DNA of 64,000 bases from the IMG/VR virus record IMGVR_UViG_3300038505_000007, positions 62,001-126,000 of that record; one strand, 5' to 3'. A model generated the notes under the pieces. The model was not told the origin of the DNA. It worked only from the letters and a program-made list of their open reading frames with translations, and searched no databases. The stretch is from a virus. A program made the translations under genes and the position numbers. This document shows positions 7,463 to 15,104 of this stretch, one piece after another (positions within the stretch are counted from its first letter, which is position 1; each line of letters begins with the position of its first letter).

Positions 7463-8249
7463 CTTCTTCGCTGCTAGGTTCTTTGTTTTCTAACTCGGCC
7501 TGTTTTTCAGGCGGCACCTGCTCAAGTGTTTCTAAGTCTTCTTCTGGATAGACCTCAGGTAGGTTAACGCTTATGTTAACTGTGCTCTTCTTGTTGACTC
7601 GCTTGTATATGTTCATGATAAGCTTTTTTAATTGCTTTGATTCTATCTTTGAGTTCAACACAGAAGACCTCACTCTCCTGAACTTACCTCTATTTTTAGG
7701 CTCTATTATCTTATCTGCTAATCCTAAAGTGATAGCTTCTTCTGCTGTTAAGTAGACATCGCGCTGCCCCACGTCTTCCCAAAAAGACTTAGGCAGCCTA
7801 GAGTTCTTTGCATATATGTCGTAGATTAAGTTTCTCACCCTCTTGTCTTCTGTGGCATTTATCTGGCTATCTGTGTGCGAGCCGTCAAAAAAAGTAGAAC
7901 CATCATGTATCATCACTGTTGTGTTCTTGTGTAGATACCTCTCATCGCACCCAGCCATTATACAGCTGGCAGCGCTCATTATGGCTCCTCCGCCATAGAA
8001 CTTAACTTGACAAGGACAAGCTTGAATCTCGTCGTAAAGCCTAAGCATTGAGTAAACATCTCCGCCATACGAGAACATGTGTATCTCTATGGGCTTGGAG
8101 TTTGATTCTGCTACCATAGCGTGTATAGCTCTGATAGCATACTCAACAGTCATTGGGTTAAACTCAGAAGACGTCTCTGAGTCAAAAGAAGAGAGGACCC
8201 CACCAAAGTATATTCTTCTGTTTTTTAGGTCAACTCCATTCTCTATCAT
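7452..8249 (-). CDS. clpP: ClpP-family serine peptidase (second copy, with tail extension)
   Basis: 265 aa. Ser92 lies in GGGAIMSAASC, His115 in VMIHDGSTFF, and Asp164 in QRDVYLTAEEA. The HMFSYGGDVYSML strand matches the ClpP substrate groove. After the core (about residue 190) comes a basic segment and then a 55-residue acidic, Pro-rich tail not found in housekeeping ClpP. It is clearly not a recent duplicate of the copy at 5011: the two share fold motifs but little else. Transcribed divergently from DNA ligase. Confidence 0.88.
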   Translation of the reverse strand: MIENGVDLKNRRIYFGGVLSSFDSETSSEFNPMTVEYAIRAIHAMVAESNSKPIEIHMFSYGGDVYSMLRLYDEIQACPCQVKFYGGGAIMSAASCIMAGCDERYLHKNTTVMIHDGSTFFDGSHTDSQINATEDKRVRNLIYDIYAKNSRLPKSFWEDVGQRDVYLTAEEAITLGLADKIIEPKNRGKFRRVRSSVLNSKIESKQLKKLIMNIYKRVNKKSTVNISVNLPEVYPEEDLETLEQVPPEKQAELENKEPSSEEVKS

Positions 8250-8271
8250 AGAGCACCAAACCTAGTATAGT

Positions 8272-8277
8272 ATTATA
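8272..8277 (-). promoter_or_regulatory. GG-TATAAT promoter for the second ClpP gene
   Basis: The minus strand reads TAGGTATAATACTATAC, ending 22 bases before the ATG at 8249. It lies in the 93-base divergent region shared with the ligase gene. Confidence 0.5.
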
Positions 8278-8342
8278 CCTATAGCCGCTCTTTCTGAAAA
8301 TATACGTATACTACGGATAAAAATAAAATAGGTATAGGTCTT

Positions 8343-9254
8343 ATGATTAAGAAGCCAATGCTAGCATCAGCACTTTCTTTAGAAGATAAAGATGAGGCCT
8401 CATTGCTGAGGTTTCCTATGTTTGCCTCTATAAAGCTAGACGGCATAAGAGCCATAACTAGAGACGGAAAGCTCCTCTCTAGAACATTAAAAGAGATACC
8501 TAACGAGGCTATACAAGATAAGTGCAGTAGTCTACCTAACGGCCTAGATGGAGAGATAATCATAGAGGGAAAAAGCTTTAGTGACATTACCTCTATAGTG
8601 ATGTCAATTAAAGAAAAAGAAATACATGGTTTTAAGTTCTACATATTTGACTATGTAAAAGAATCACCCAATAAGCCGTACTCAGAGAGACTACAAGACT
8701 TACTAGAGCTAAAAAGCAAAGGCCAACTACCAGAAGATATATGTATTATTTTAGATCAGCACGTGATGAGCTCTATAGAGGATATAAGACTCTTTGAAAG
8801 CAAGGCTGCAGATGAAGGCCACGAGGGCATAATGCTAAGAAGAGCAGACTCGCCTTATAAATATGGAAGATCGACTCTAAAAGAGAGCTACTTGTTAAAG
8901 GTAAAAAGATTCGACTACAGCGAAGCAGTCATCCTAGATATAGAGGAGATGATGAACAACTTTAACCCACCAGAGTTAGATCTACTTGGAAACACTAAGA
9001 GGTCTTCTAGTAAATCCGGCCTTGTTCCAGCTAACATCATGGGAGCCCTAGTTGTAAAGGACATCAAGAGCGGGGTTATTTTTAGGATTGGGTCAGGCTT
9101 TGATAAGGAGATGAGAGACAAGATATGGGGCAATAAGCAGACTTATATTGGGAAGACACTGAGATACCACTTCCAGTCCGTGGGGGTAAAGAGCTCACCA
9201 AGAATACCTGTTTTCTCTGGTTTTCGAGACGAGAGGGACATGGGCGACCCCTAG
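8343..9254 (+). CDS. ATP-dependent DNA ligase
   Basis: Seals nicks using ATP. The adenylation motif KLDGIR has the nucleophile Lys31. Motif III-like GLDGEIII, motif IV EGIMLRR and motif V YLLKVKR follow in order, then an OB-fold region up to residue 303. The length fits minimal phage ligases. The upstream region reads TAAAATAGGTATAGGTCTT before the ATG, so one of two weak -10 boxes may drive it, with AGG as the only possible ribosome site. Confidence 0.92.
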   Translation: MIKKPMLASALSLEDKDEASLLRFPMFASIKLDGIRAITRDGKLLSRTLKEIPNEAIQDKCSSLPNGLDGEIIIEGKSFSDITSIVMSIKEKEIHGFKFYIFDYVKESPNKPYSERLQDLLELKSKGQLPEDICIILDQHVMSSIEDIRLFESKAADEGHEGIMLRRADSPYKYGRSTLKESYLLKVKRFDYSEAVILDIEEMMNNFNPPELDLLGNTKRSSSKSGLVPANIMGALVVKDIKSGVIFRIGSGFDKEMRDKIWGNKQTYIGKTLRYHFQSVGVKSSPRIPVFSGFRDERDMGDP

Positions 9255-9282
9255 AATGAGGTCGTCGCAGGAGGAGCTATGG

Positions 9283-9288
9283 TATAAT
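9283..9288 (+). promoter_or_regulatory. GG-TATAAT promoter, six bases before ATG
   Basis: ATGGTATAAT-TGACAT-ATG. The predicted transcription start falls at or next to the A of the start codon at 9295, so the mRNA should be leaderless. GGAGGAG at 9271 lies upstream of the promoter and cannot be in this transcript. Confidence 0.65.
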
Positions 9289-9294
9289 TGACAT

Positions 9295-9930
9295 ATGATA
9301 GAAGTTAAAGTATTAGAGATCCCTGAGACACTTGAGAAGAAGTGCCCTAGATGCGGCAAGCCCAGCGCTAATCCTAAAAACCCAAAAGGTCGATGCAAAG
9401 AGTGTCTAGCTGAGCTAAGAAGAGCAAAGAAGACACCTGGACACTACATAAGAGCTCATACTAAAGCAGATGACGCACTTAGAAGACAAGACGGCAAGAA
9501 CGGCACAGCTAGCAAGAAGACCAAAGGCAGAGGCACAAGAAAAGAGATAGTAGACAAGATACAGAGAGAAGAAAAGAAGACCGGCCAACTGTTGAGCCCA
9601 GATAGGATAGATAACTCTAAGGGATATGAGTCATCAAACGTGCGAGCCGTACCAGAAGAGCTCAACAGGGGGCGCCATAAGGTAGACGAAAAGAAACTCA
9701 AAGAGTGGAGAGAGAAGATAAAGAAGTACGACCTCACGCCTGAGCAGATGTACACCATGATGAAGCGTCTCGCAATCGAGGCAAATGATAACGGTGAAAC
9801 CGAGAGACTAGTTAAGAGTGTTGGTTTAGAGTTTTTAAATTTCTTGTTTTCCAGCACAGAGGTTTTAGATAATGAGATCGCTACTGATAGACAGTGGGAT
9901 GAGAATAAGAACAAAAGCGGAGATAGATGA
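9295..9930 (+). CDS. HNH-like nuclease with N-terminal zinc ribbon
   Basis: 211 aa. Residues about 17-38 form a zinc ribbon (CPRCGK ... CKEC). A basic stretch follows, then LSPDRIDNSKGYESSNVRAV, which matches the DRIDxxKGYxxxNVR core of HNH-type phage nucleases. The C-terminal third is helical and of unknown role. It could be a homing endonuclease or a genome-processing nuclease; no intron or intein lies adjacent. The start is fixed by the -10 box six bases upstream. Confidence 0.7.
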   Translation: MIEVKVLEIPETLEKKCPRCGKPSANPKNPKGRCKECLAELRRAKKTPGHYIRAHTKADDALRRQDGKNGTASKKTKGRGTRKEIVDKIQREEKKTGQLLSPDRIDNSKGYESSNVRAVPEELNRGRHKVDEKKLKEWREKIKKYDLTPEQMYTMMKRLAIEANDNGETERLVKSVGLEFLNFLFSSTEVLDNEIATDRQWDENKNKSGDR

Positions 9931-10504
9931 CCTTCTTGTTTTTGGCTTACACGTATCTTCTATAGATTTTTCTAATATGGGGGACATACATGTCCCTTTT
10001 AGCTTGATCCTAGGAGGCTTATACTCTGAAGGCTCAGACATAAACAAAAGCACTTTGTCTCTTTCTAAGACAGACATAATAAAAGCCTTATTAGATAAGG
10101 AGCCAATAAGCACTCACCAAAAGATTCACGCGGCTCTATACCTAGAGTACTCGTACTCCCTAGAAGAGTATTTTGCTAAAAAAGCCATGAACAATGCAGA
10201 GTCTTTAGATAAATCTTATCTTCCCCTGATAAGGACAAGAAAACACGAAGAGGACTTTCTGGTAAAGAATATAAAAAATATATACCATACATGCAACATG
10301 TTCAATGTAAGTATATATAACCCTATGTATACTTCTATAAAGGCAATCGAGACAATACTCTATCAAGATGATATTTATACTGCTATAGAGCAATACAAAA
10401 ACTATGATGAAAAAATTGCGCTTAAACTTGATGAACTACACAAACAAGGCGGAAAAGTAAAAGATCTACAAGAGCTTGTTTCTCTATGCAATTTAATGGA
10501 ATAG
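9872..10504 (+). CDS. Hypothetical protein, 210 aa
   Basis: Overlaps the HNH gene by 59 bases. AGAGG lies nine bases before the ATG at 9872; the next ATG at 9899 has no spacer after a GTGGG and is less likely. The protein is mixed, soluble, with many Tyr residues and a helical C-terminus. No known motif. It overlaps the next gene by 19 bases, so the three probably share one transcript. Confidence 0.62.
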   Translation: MRSLLIDSGMRIRTKAEIDDLLVFGLHVSSIDFSNMGDIHVPFSLILGGLYSEGSDINKSTLSLSKTDIIKALLDKEPISTHQKIHAALYLEYSYSLEEYFAKKAMNNAESLDKSYLPLIRTRKHEEDFLVKNIKNIYHTCNMFNVSIYNPMYTSIKAIETILYQDDIYTAIEQYKNYDEKIALKLDELHKQGGKVKDLQELVSLCNLME

Positions 10505-11019
10505 ATATAATCAACTATATTAACTTATATATAGAAGAGGTAGAGAAAAACCTATATGTCTCTATCAGAGGCTCTTTAAACCGAATAATTGTTCAAATAG
10601 ACGTAGAAAACAGCAAGATCAGAACACCTCAGCAGTTTGAAAGAGTGTTTCCAACAACATTCTTAGAGACGTTAAACAAGCACATAAGATCGTCTATGTT
10701 CTCATACTTAGAGTCAAAATTAATAATAAACAACTCAGAAGTCAGAAAAGTTCTATTTTTTGACGAAAACAGCAGGACAATAAAGATAAGAAAGCAAGAC
10801 CTAGTAGCAGATATAATAAAAAAAGTATGTCTCAATATGATCAATACTGCTATAAATAACACAGACGACAAGGATGTAATTAGCTGGCTTGTCAATAAAA
10901 AGCAGCTAATCAACTATGAAAATCAAAAAACAAAAAAGCAAAATGATTTCATAAACAACTGCGCTGACTTAATAATTTATATTAGTAAAAATATATTACA
11001 CACAGATGAGTCTGTGTAA
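10486..11019 (+). CDS. Hypothetical protein, 177 aa
   Basis: The start lies within the end of the preceding gene and has no clear ribosome site, so it is probably coupled. Helical, Lys/Asn/Ile-rich, with no signal peptide or catalytic motif. Its stop codon is inside the 10-bp inverted repeat at 10993-11022. Confidence 0.6.
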   Translation: MQFNGIDIINYINLYIEEVEKNLYVSIRGSLNRIIVQIDVENSKIRTPQQFERVFPTTFLETLNKHIRSSMFSYLESKLIINNSEVRKVLFFDENSRTIKIRKQDLVADIIKKVCLNMINTAINNTDDKDVISWLVNKKQLINYENQKTKKQNDFINNCADLIIYISKNILHTDESV

Positions 11020-11022
11020 TAT
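10993..11022. repeat. Perfect 10-bp inverted repeat over a stop codon
   Basis: ATATTACACA and TGTGTAATAT flank a ten-base loop. The right arm contains the stop of the preceding gene and ends nine bases before the GGAGG that serves the next start. An RNA hairpin here could modulate translation of the next gene, or it could be an operator. Confidence 0.45.
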
Positions 11023-11039
11023 CCAACATGGAGGCAGAG

Positions 11040-11309
11040 GTGCACAGCTTTAACAAGAAGCCTAACGCAAGGAACTTAAACAAGAAAACTGTATCTTTTT
11101 CGCAAGAAGAGTACAACTATATCTTATCCAACCCAGAGAAATTTGATACGTTCATCATTAACTTAAAAGACGAACTAGGATTAACTGTTGACTCATACGT
11201 AATAGAAAGAGAAAAGATGCTGCACTCTGTTGTACGCAAGAACGGCGAAGAAGGGCAGTTTTTTGTAGTAGACTTAAAACTCTTTAAGACCACAAAGGAA
11301 TATCAATAA
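11040..11309 (+). CDS. Hypothetical small protein, 89 aa, GTG start
   Basis: I place the start at GTG 11040 because GGAGG lies exactly five bases upstream (11031-11035); an in-frame ATG at 11028 precedes that site and has none of its own. The product begins basic (HSFNKKPNARNLNKK) and continues with a mixed domain. No family recognised. The stop overlaps the next ATG (TAATG). Confidence 0.6.
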   Translation: MHSFNKKPNARNLNKKTVSFSQEEYNYILSNPEKFDTFIINLKDELGLTVDSYVIEREKMLHSVVRKNGEEGQFFVVDLKLFKTTKEYQ

Positions 11310-11485
11310 TGAAAGCAACAGGCTCATCGCTTGTAAAAGTAAAAACCGTTAAGTCTAAAGAAAAAAGTGTCGACGTTTATATGGACGTCGACACTATGAA
11401 GATGTATCTACTAGTAAACAATGACTTTATCAGTGTCTCTCAGGAAGAGCTTAAGAAGCTAGAAGAAAGCGCTACTCGATCTTGA
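11309..11485 (+). CDS. Small hypothetical protein, 58 aa
   Basis: A short frame coupled to its neighbour through TAATG. It reads MKATGSSLVKVKTVK at the start and ends with ELKKLEESATRS. The middle (SVDVYMDVDT) is encoded by a perfect hairpin. Its amphipathic pattern and continuous coding sense in the operon support a real gene. The last 14 bases overlap the convergent Hsp20 gene. Confidence 0.6.
   Translation: MKATGSSLVKVKTVKSKEKSVDVYMDVDTMKMYLLVNNDFISVSQEELKKLEESATRS
11366..11395. repeat. 11-bp perfect hairpin inside a small gene
   Basis: AGTGTCGACGT (11366-11376) and ACGTCGACACT (11385-11395) flank an eight-base loop. It contains two SalI-like GTCGAC sites and is GC-rich compared with its surroundings. 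No U-tract follows, so it is not an obvious terminator. Confidence 0.5.
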
Positions 11486-11792
11486 TAAGGCGCCTGTACT
11501 CTTTTAGAGGAAACTCAATACACAGAACGCCGTCTTCTAGTTTTGCAGTGGCTTTTTCAGTGTCTAGTTTTTCTTGTAGATGTATCTTAGTAGAATACTC
11601 AGTGTTGTCTCTATGTTTTTTGGCTGTTATATGTATATAAGATTGATGGGCCTCCAACTTGATGTCCTCTTTCTTAACACCCGGAAGGTCTATCTCGTAT
11701 TTAACTTTATTTTCGCTGAGCGACTTTTTCATGTTTAGCTTATCTCCGCTGTATAGAGGGTAGTAAAAGTATGAATCTACTAAATAGAGCAT
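11472..11792 (-). CDS. Hsp20 / alpha-crystallin small heat-shock protein
   Basis: 106 aa. The alpha-crystallin core is visible: YEIDLPGVKKEDIKLEA, YIHITAKK, then KLEDGVLCIEFPL. The usual final I-x-I appears as IKIE at the very end. The N-terminal arm is short (about 25 residues). AAAGGAGG precedes the ATG, an ideal ribosome site. Holdase chaperone that would keep proteins soluble during infection. Convergent with the plus-strand run, overlapping by 14 bases. Confidence 0.85.
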   Translation of the reverse strand: MLYLVDSYFYYPLYSGDKLNMKKSLSENKVKYEIDLPGVKKEDIKLEAHQSYIHITAKKHRDNTEYSTKIHLQEKLDTEKATAKLEDGVLCIEFPLKEYRRLIKIE

Positions 11793-11911
11793 ACGTTCCT
11801 CCTTTGTTTAAGCCGTGTAAATACAATATAGTGCCTTTTTTAAGAAAGTAAAGCCGACTTAACATAAAACTATTTACTATTTTCCGAAAATATATTAACG
11901 TGGAGGTAAAA

Positions 11912-12106
11912 ATGTCTAGAAAAAAACAGCAAGAAACCAAACCACAGCAGTTAAAAACTGATCAAAACAGGCCCAAAAGCGAGTTTAGCCTAAACGTGAC
12001 TACAAGCGTTTCTCCGTCCCCGAGCGGCAAAAAGCTACAGGTAAAAATACAGCTATTAAAAAACGGAGAAGTCGTAGCAGAAGACTATGACTTCGTAATC
12101 ATCTAA
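11912..12106 (+). CDS. Hypothetical small protein, 64 aa
   Basis: GGAGG at 11902-11906 sets the start at ATG 11912, rather than an in-frame GTG at 11900. The N-terminal 25 residues are Gln/Lys-rich and disordered; the rest looks like a small beta domain (KLQVKIQLLKNGEVVAEDYDFVII). Divergent from hsp20. Function unknown. Confidence 0.6.
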   Translation: MSRKKQQETKPQQLKTDQNRPKSEFSLNVTTSVSPSPSGKKLQVKIQLLKNGEVVAEDYDFVII

Positions 12107-12129
12107 TCCTGAAAATAATGGGAGATATT

Positions 12130-12519
12130 ATGAAAAACAACAATAGAGTATTAACAAACGAAGACGTGCTAAAGTACACTTCAATGGTAGAAAAATACAT
12201 CAGGGACTCTGTAGTTAAGAACTGGAATGAGGCCTTCTATTATAGGAGCAATCCTAATGTGTCTTTGGGCAATTCCGGCTACACCATAACAGATATAAGG
12301 CAATACCTATACACAGAGGTATGCGTGGCTCTGCGTAACTACAACCCAAACTATGTAACTAAGGAAGGCAAGAGCGTCCAAGAGTCTACTTTTGTTTATT
12401 TGCACCTGTATAACAGGATAGGGCAATTAATGAAGAGGCTTACAAAAAAGAGCTACGGGTATGGTGTTAAACACCTCAACTTAGAAGAGTACCTAAGAGA
12501 GGTAGACACAGATAGCTAA
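12130..12519 (+). CDS. Hypothetical protein, 129 aa
   Basis: GGGAG six bases upstream favours ATG 12130 over the in-frame ATG at 12118. Aromatic-rich helical protein with a basic C-terminal part (RIGQLMKRLTKKSYGYG). It may bind nucleic acid, but no family is recognised. Confidence 0.62.
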   Translation: MKNNNRVLTNEDVLKYTSMVEKYIRDSVVKNWNEAFYYRSNPNVSLGNSGYTITDIRQYLYTEVCVALRNYNPNYVTKEGKSVQESTFVYLHLYNRIGQLMKRLTKKSYGYGVKHLNLEEYLREVDTDS

Positions 12520-12532
12520 TAGGAGACACAAC

Positions 12533-12598
12533 ATGGAAGCTTTTCTCTTAGAAAATAGCCTAGATGCCACTAAACCAGAAGAATCCGCAACGAACTAA
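12533..12598 (+). CDS. Possible 21-aa peptide
   Basis: AGGAG is followed by a seven-base spacer and ATG; the frame encodes 21 residues (begins MEAFLLENSLD) and stops at 12598. It sits immediately upstream of the promoter for the TS-like gene. Too short to judge by composition; the ribosome site is the main support. Confidence 0.4.
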   Translation: MEAFLLENSLDATKPEESATN

Positions 12599-12604
12599 GT
12601 AAAG

Positions 12605-12610
12605 TATAAT
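12605..12610 (+). promoter_or_regulatory. TATAAT promoter of the dCMP-modification operon
   Basis: AAGTATAATAC is followed by about 36 bases of leader containing AGGAG before the ATG at 12647. No clear -35 box. Confidence 0.5.
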
Positions 12611-12646
12611 ACAGTGAGCAAAACCAACAAATAGGAGCAGCAAGTA

Positions 12647-13399
12647 ATGCTCGTATATAACACTACATCAGAGGCTTACTTAGGAACCCTAAAAGACATA
12701 ATCACTAACACCGATTACGTCTCTTCTCCAAGAGGATTAAAGATACTGGAGAAGATGAATTACTCTTTTAAGGTGTTGAACCCATCTGATTCACCAATAG
12801 TGACCATGTCAGAGAACAGAAACAAGAAGATTGCCTCTTACACTGAGAAAGAGAAACAGCTATACGAGAGTTGCTCAAATAGAGTAGAGGACTTTGCTAA
12901 AGCTTCTAAATTCTGGGAGCAGATAGCAAACCCAGACGGTACAATAAACTCAGCATATGGCTACTTGATTTGGAAAAACAAATCCCATGGAGGTACTTTT
13001 GACTCAGAAAAAATCACTCCCTGGGAGTGGGCTAAAACTTCTCTCATAAGAGATAAAGACACTAGGCAGGCAATCCTTAGGTTCTCTTTGCCAGAGCACC
13101 AATGGAGCGGAAATAAAGATCAAGTCTGCACAATGCACGGTATCTTTCATATAAGAGACAACAAGCTGCATCTCACCATCAACATGAGATCCAACGACGT
13201 AGTACTAGGTCTAGCATACGACATGCCTTGGTTTTGCTCATTGATTGATAAGATGCTCCAAGAACTAAAGCCTGTCTATCCAGAGCTTTCAAAGGGAACA
13301 TACACGCACATAGTGCACTCAATGCATGTGTACGAGAAAGATATCAATCTAGTAAATGAGATGCTAGGTGTGACAAATGAGAATACCGGTTCTAGATAA
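12647..13399 (+). CDS. Thymidylate-synthase-fold enzyme, predicted dCMP hydroxymethylase
   Basis: 250 aa. Key residues line up with E. coli ThyA at a constant offset of 15: catalytic Cys161 (ThyA Cys146) in QVCTMHGIFHI, then RSND at 181-184 (ThyA Arg166, Ser167, Asp169). The ThyA Asn177 position is Asp192 (LGLAYDMPWF). In T4 gp42 the same Asn-to-Asp change shifts specificity from dUMP to dCMP. The active-site PCH is VCT here, so the His after the Cys is lost. With a true ThyX elsewhere, dTMP synthesis is not its likely job; making 5-hydroxymethyl- or 5-methyl-dCMP is more plausible. The next gene overlaps by 23 bases. Confidence 0.78.
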   Translation: MLVYNTTSEAYLGTLKDIITNTDYVSSPRGLKILEKMNYSFKVLNPSDSPIVTMSENRNKKIASYTEKEKQLYESCSNRVEDFAKASKFWEQIANPDGTINSAYGYLIWKNKSHGGTFDSEKITPWEWAKTSLIRDKDTRQAILRFSLPEHQWSGNKDQVCTMHGIFHIRDNKLHLTINMRSNDVVLGLAYDMPWFCSLIDKMLQELKPVYPELSKGTYTHIVHSMHVYEKDINLVNEMLGVTNENTGSR

Positions 13400-13976
13400 T
13401 GGCTTTGTAGAGCTATTAGATTCTTGCATGACCACTAAGAAATTGAGAGAAATCGGCTGGTCATACTACACAGATGCTAAGACAAAAAATCTAGCAGTGT
13501 CAGGCGGAGAGCTCGAGACTCCGCCTACGTATCCAGTGGAGCTAGAAAAAGCTGGCTACCTCGTGTTAGGAATTAAGTGTCCATTGTTTTTTCAACTCTT
13601 CTTGTCTTTTTACGATATTAAGATAATAAACGCAGACATCAATAAGGGCCTCTCGAAAGTCGAGGCTTATAAACCAAACTTCACAGAGATTGGGTGTTCA
13701 GATATAGAGGACTCAAAAGTCATAGCTGACGACATATCTAGAACAACAGACGCATTGCTTATAAACCCGCTCGCCTACCAAGCAGATGGAGCCGAGAAGT
13801 TTGTATCACAAGTCATAATGCCGTTATCTACATATACAACCATAATAGCGTACGGCGAGTACAATTCTTGGGTAGAAATGCTTAAGAGACTCTACGACAA
13901 GAACAAGAAAACACCGAGACAAATACTTGACTACATACAAGCTATAGAGCAAATAGTAAAAGCAGAGTGGACATAG
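13377..13976 (+). CDS. ThyX-fold protein lacking catalytic motifs
   Basis: 199 aa. The N-terminus IPVLDNGFVELLDSC matches the start of ThyX proteins, and the C-terminal half (VIMPLSTYTTIIAYGEYNSW, then an alpha region ILDYIQAIEQI) matches ThyX VLPLNxYTxFxWTxNARSL and the following helix. The RHRx7S motif is replaced by LSFYDIKIINADI, and the essential Arg of NARS is Asn (EYNSW). It should therefore not be an active thymidylate synthase. Start overlaps the TS-like gene, implying a joint function: a regulatory or structural partner, or a changed activity. Confidence 0.7.
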   Translation: MRIPVLDNGFVELLDSCMTTKKLREIGWSYYTDAKTKNLAVSGGELETPPTYPVELEKAGYLVLGIKCPLFFQLFLSFYDIKIINADINKGLSKVEAYKPNFTEIGCSDIEDSKVIADDISRTTDALLINPLAYQADGAEKFVSQVIMPLSTYTTIIAYGEYNSWVEMLKRLYDKNKKTPRQILDYIQAIEQIVKAEWT

Positions 13977-14007
13977 GATTGAGTAAGTCGTAAAACAAAG
14001 GAGTGTT

Positions 14008-14241
14008 ATGGTTTTTGCCGTCTTAGCATTAATCGTAATCAGCGCCTGGGTGAGCCCCATACATAAAAAAGACACGAACATAGCACATAAAAACATATGT
14101 ACAATAGAGGTATATTCTTACAAAATAAACCAAAGAGAGACTATTCATGTTAAATACGGGGAGAGCTGTAACCCAGAGCTTCTACAACCAGTACGAAGCA
14201 GCTCTACTGATGTATACACTAACAGAGAGAGTATCAAATAA
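14008..14241 (+). CDS. Small membrane-anchored protein, 77 aa
   Basis: Begins with a single hydrophobic helix (MVFAVLALIVISAWVS) followed by a polar region with two Cys residues, about 60 aa. AAGGAG precedes the ATG. It could be a type II membrane protein or secreted peptide with one disulfide. No homologue recognised. Confidence 0.58.
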   Translation: MVFAVLALIVISAWVSPIHKKDTNIAHKNICTIEVYSYKINQRETIHVKYGESCNPELLQPVRSSSTDVYTNRESIK

Positions 14242-14271
14242 CTCAATAATGAACACGAGATAGGAGAGAAG

Positions 14272-14541
14272 ATGACAAGAGGTAAGAGAGTAATCAGAGG
14301 AAGAAAACCCAAACCACTTGGATACCTAAATCCTGATTCTTTTATAGAGGAGATCGTTGAACAAGAGGTTGAGTTTGTCTGCCCTAAGAGGGGAAGAGTG
14401 AAAGAAAAAGTAATGGTAAAGAAATTAAGACCCGTCACCGTTGAAGACGTTAAGACTGTTCTTATAGAAGACATTGTTCTTAATTTAGAGAAAGAATCAG
14501 AAGATCAAGAGATCTCTGAGGAGAACGAAGAAGATGAATAG
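14272..14541 (+). CDS. Hypothetical protein, basic head and acidic tail, 89 aa
   Basis: Good ribosome site (AGGAG). Starts RGKRVIRGRKPKP, strongly basic, and ends with a run of Glu/Asp. The middle contains VCPKRGRVKEKVMVKKLRPV. The charge layout suggests a nucleic-acid or protein-binding modulator. Unknown family. Overlaps the deaminase gene by eight bases. Confidence 0.58.
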   Translation: MTRGKRVIRGRKPKPLGYLNPDSFIEEIVEQEVEFVCPKRGRVKEKVMVKKLRPVTVEDVKTVLIEDIVLNLEKESEDQEISEENEEDE

Positions 14542-14995
14542 TAGTGTTAAAAATAAGGCAGCCGTATACATGGATGTAGCAGAGGCAGTAGCTCAACGGT
14601 CTCCTGACGCAGAAACAAAAGTTGGAGCCGTTCTAGTAAACAACAATACTGGGGCTATATTAGCAACCGGCTACAACGGCTTTGTAAGAGGAGCAAAAGA
14701 CGAAGAGCTGCCCAATACTAGGCCAGAAAAATACGAATACATGATACATGCAGAGCAAAATCTTATATCTAACTGCGCTAGGCATGGTATATCCACAGAT
14801 AACTGTACGCTTGTTTGTACGATGACTCCGTGTAAGAGCTGCATGAGGATGTTAATAAACACTGGAATAACAAAGATTATCAGCAAAAACCTATACAAGG
14901 ACTTCAAAGAAATACTTGAGATGCGTGATGTTTGTATAGACTTAGACTACGACCAAGAAAATAATTTTTATGTCATACAGTACAGACCTAGATAA
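14534..14995 (+). CDS. dCMP deaminase
   Basis: Zinc-dependent deaminase converting dCMP to dUMP, 153 aa. Zinc ligands and the catalytic Glu are in HAEQN and in TPCKSCMRM (PCxxC). The N-terminal MDVAEAVAQRSPDAETKVGA is typical of the phage/eukaryote dCMP deaminase group. Its dUMP feeds ThyX; dCMP is also the predicted substrate of the TS-like enzyme upstream, so the two compete. Last intact gene of the plus-strand run before the TnpB element. Confidence 0.9.
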   Translation: MNSSVKNKAAVYMDVAEAVAQRSPDAETKVGAVLVNNNTGAILATGYNGFVRGAKDEELPNTRPEKYEYMIHAEQNLISNCARHGISTDNCTLVCTMTPCKSCMRMLINTGITKIISKNLYKDFKEILEMRDVCIDLDYDQENNFYVIQYRPR

Positions 14996-15033
14996 AAACA
15001 AACTAGTTGTTTTTATAAGAGATAGGTGTAAAA

Positions 15034-15056
15034 CCCCTACGCCTTCAGGCTAGGGG
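15034..15056 (+). repeat. Left-end hairpin of the TnpB element
   Basis: CCCCTA pairs with TAGGGG around an inner GCC-TTCA-GGC hairpin. This is the imperfect subterminal palindrome typical of IS605-family left ends. Confidence 0.65.
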
Positions 15057-15104
15057 ATATAAGCCCTAATGACCTTGTTCTTGAATATATTTTTGGATAA
15101 TCTC

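Noticed and set aside
14998-15020. AAAACAA-ACTAG-TTGTTTT hairpin after the dCMP deaminase gene as terminator
   Set aside because: A possible pairing, but the stem is nearly all A-T, so too weak to call; it may be chance in AT-rich sequence.
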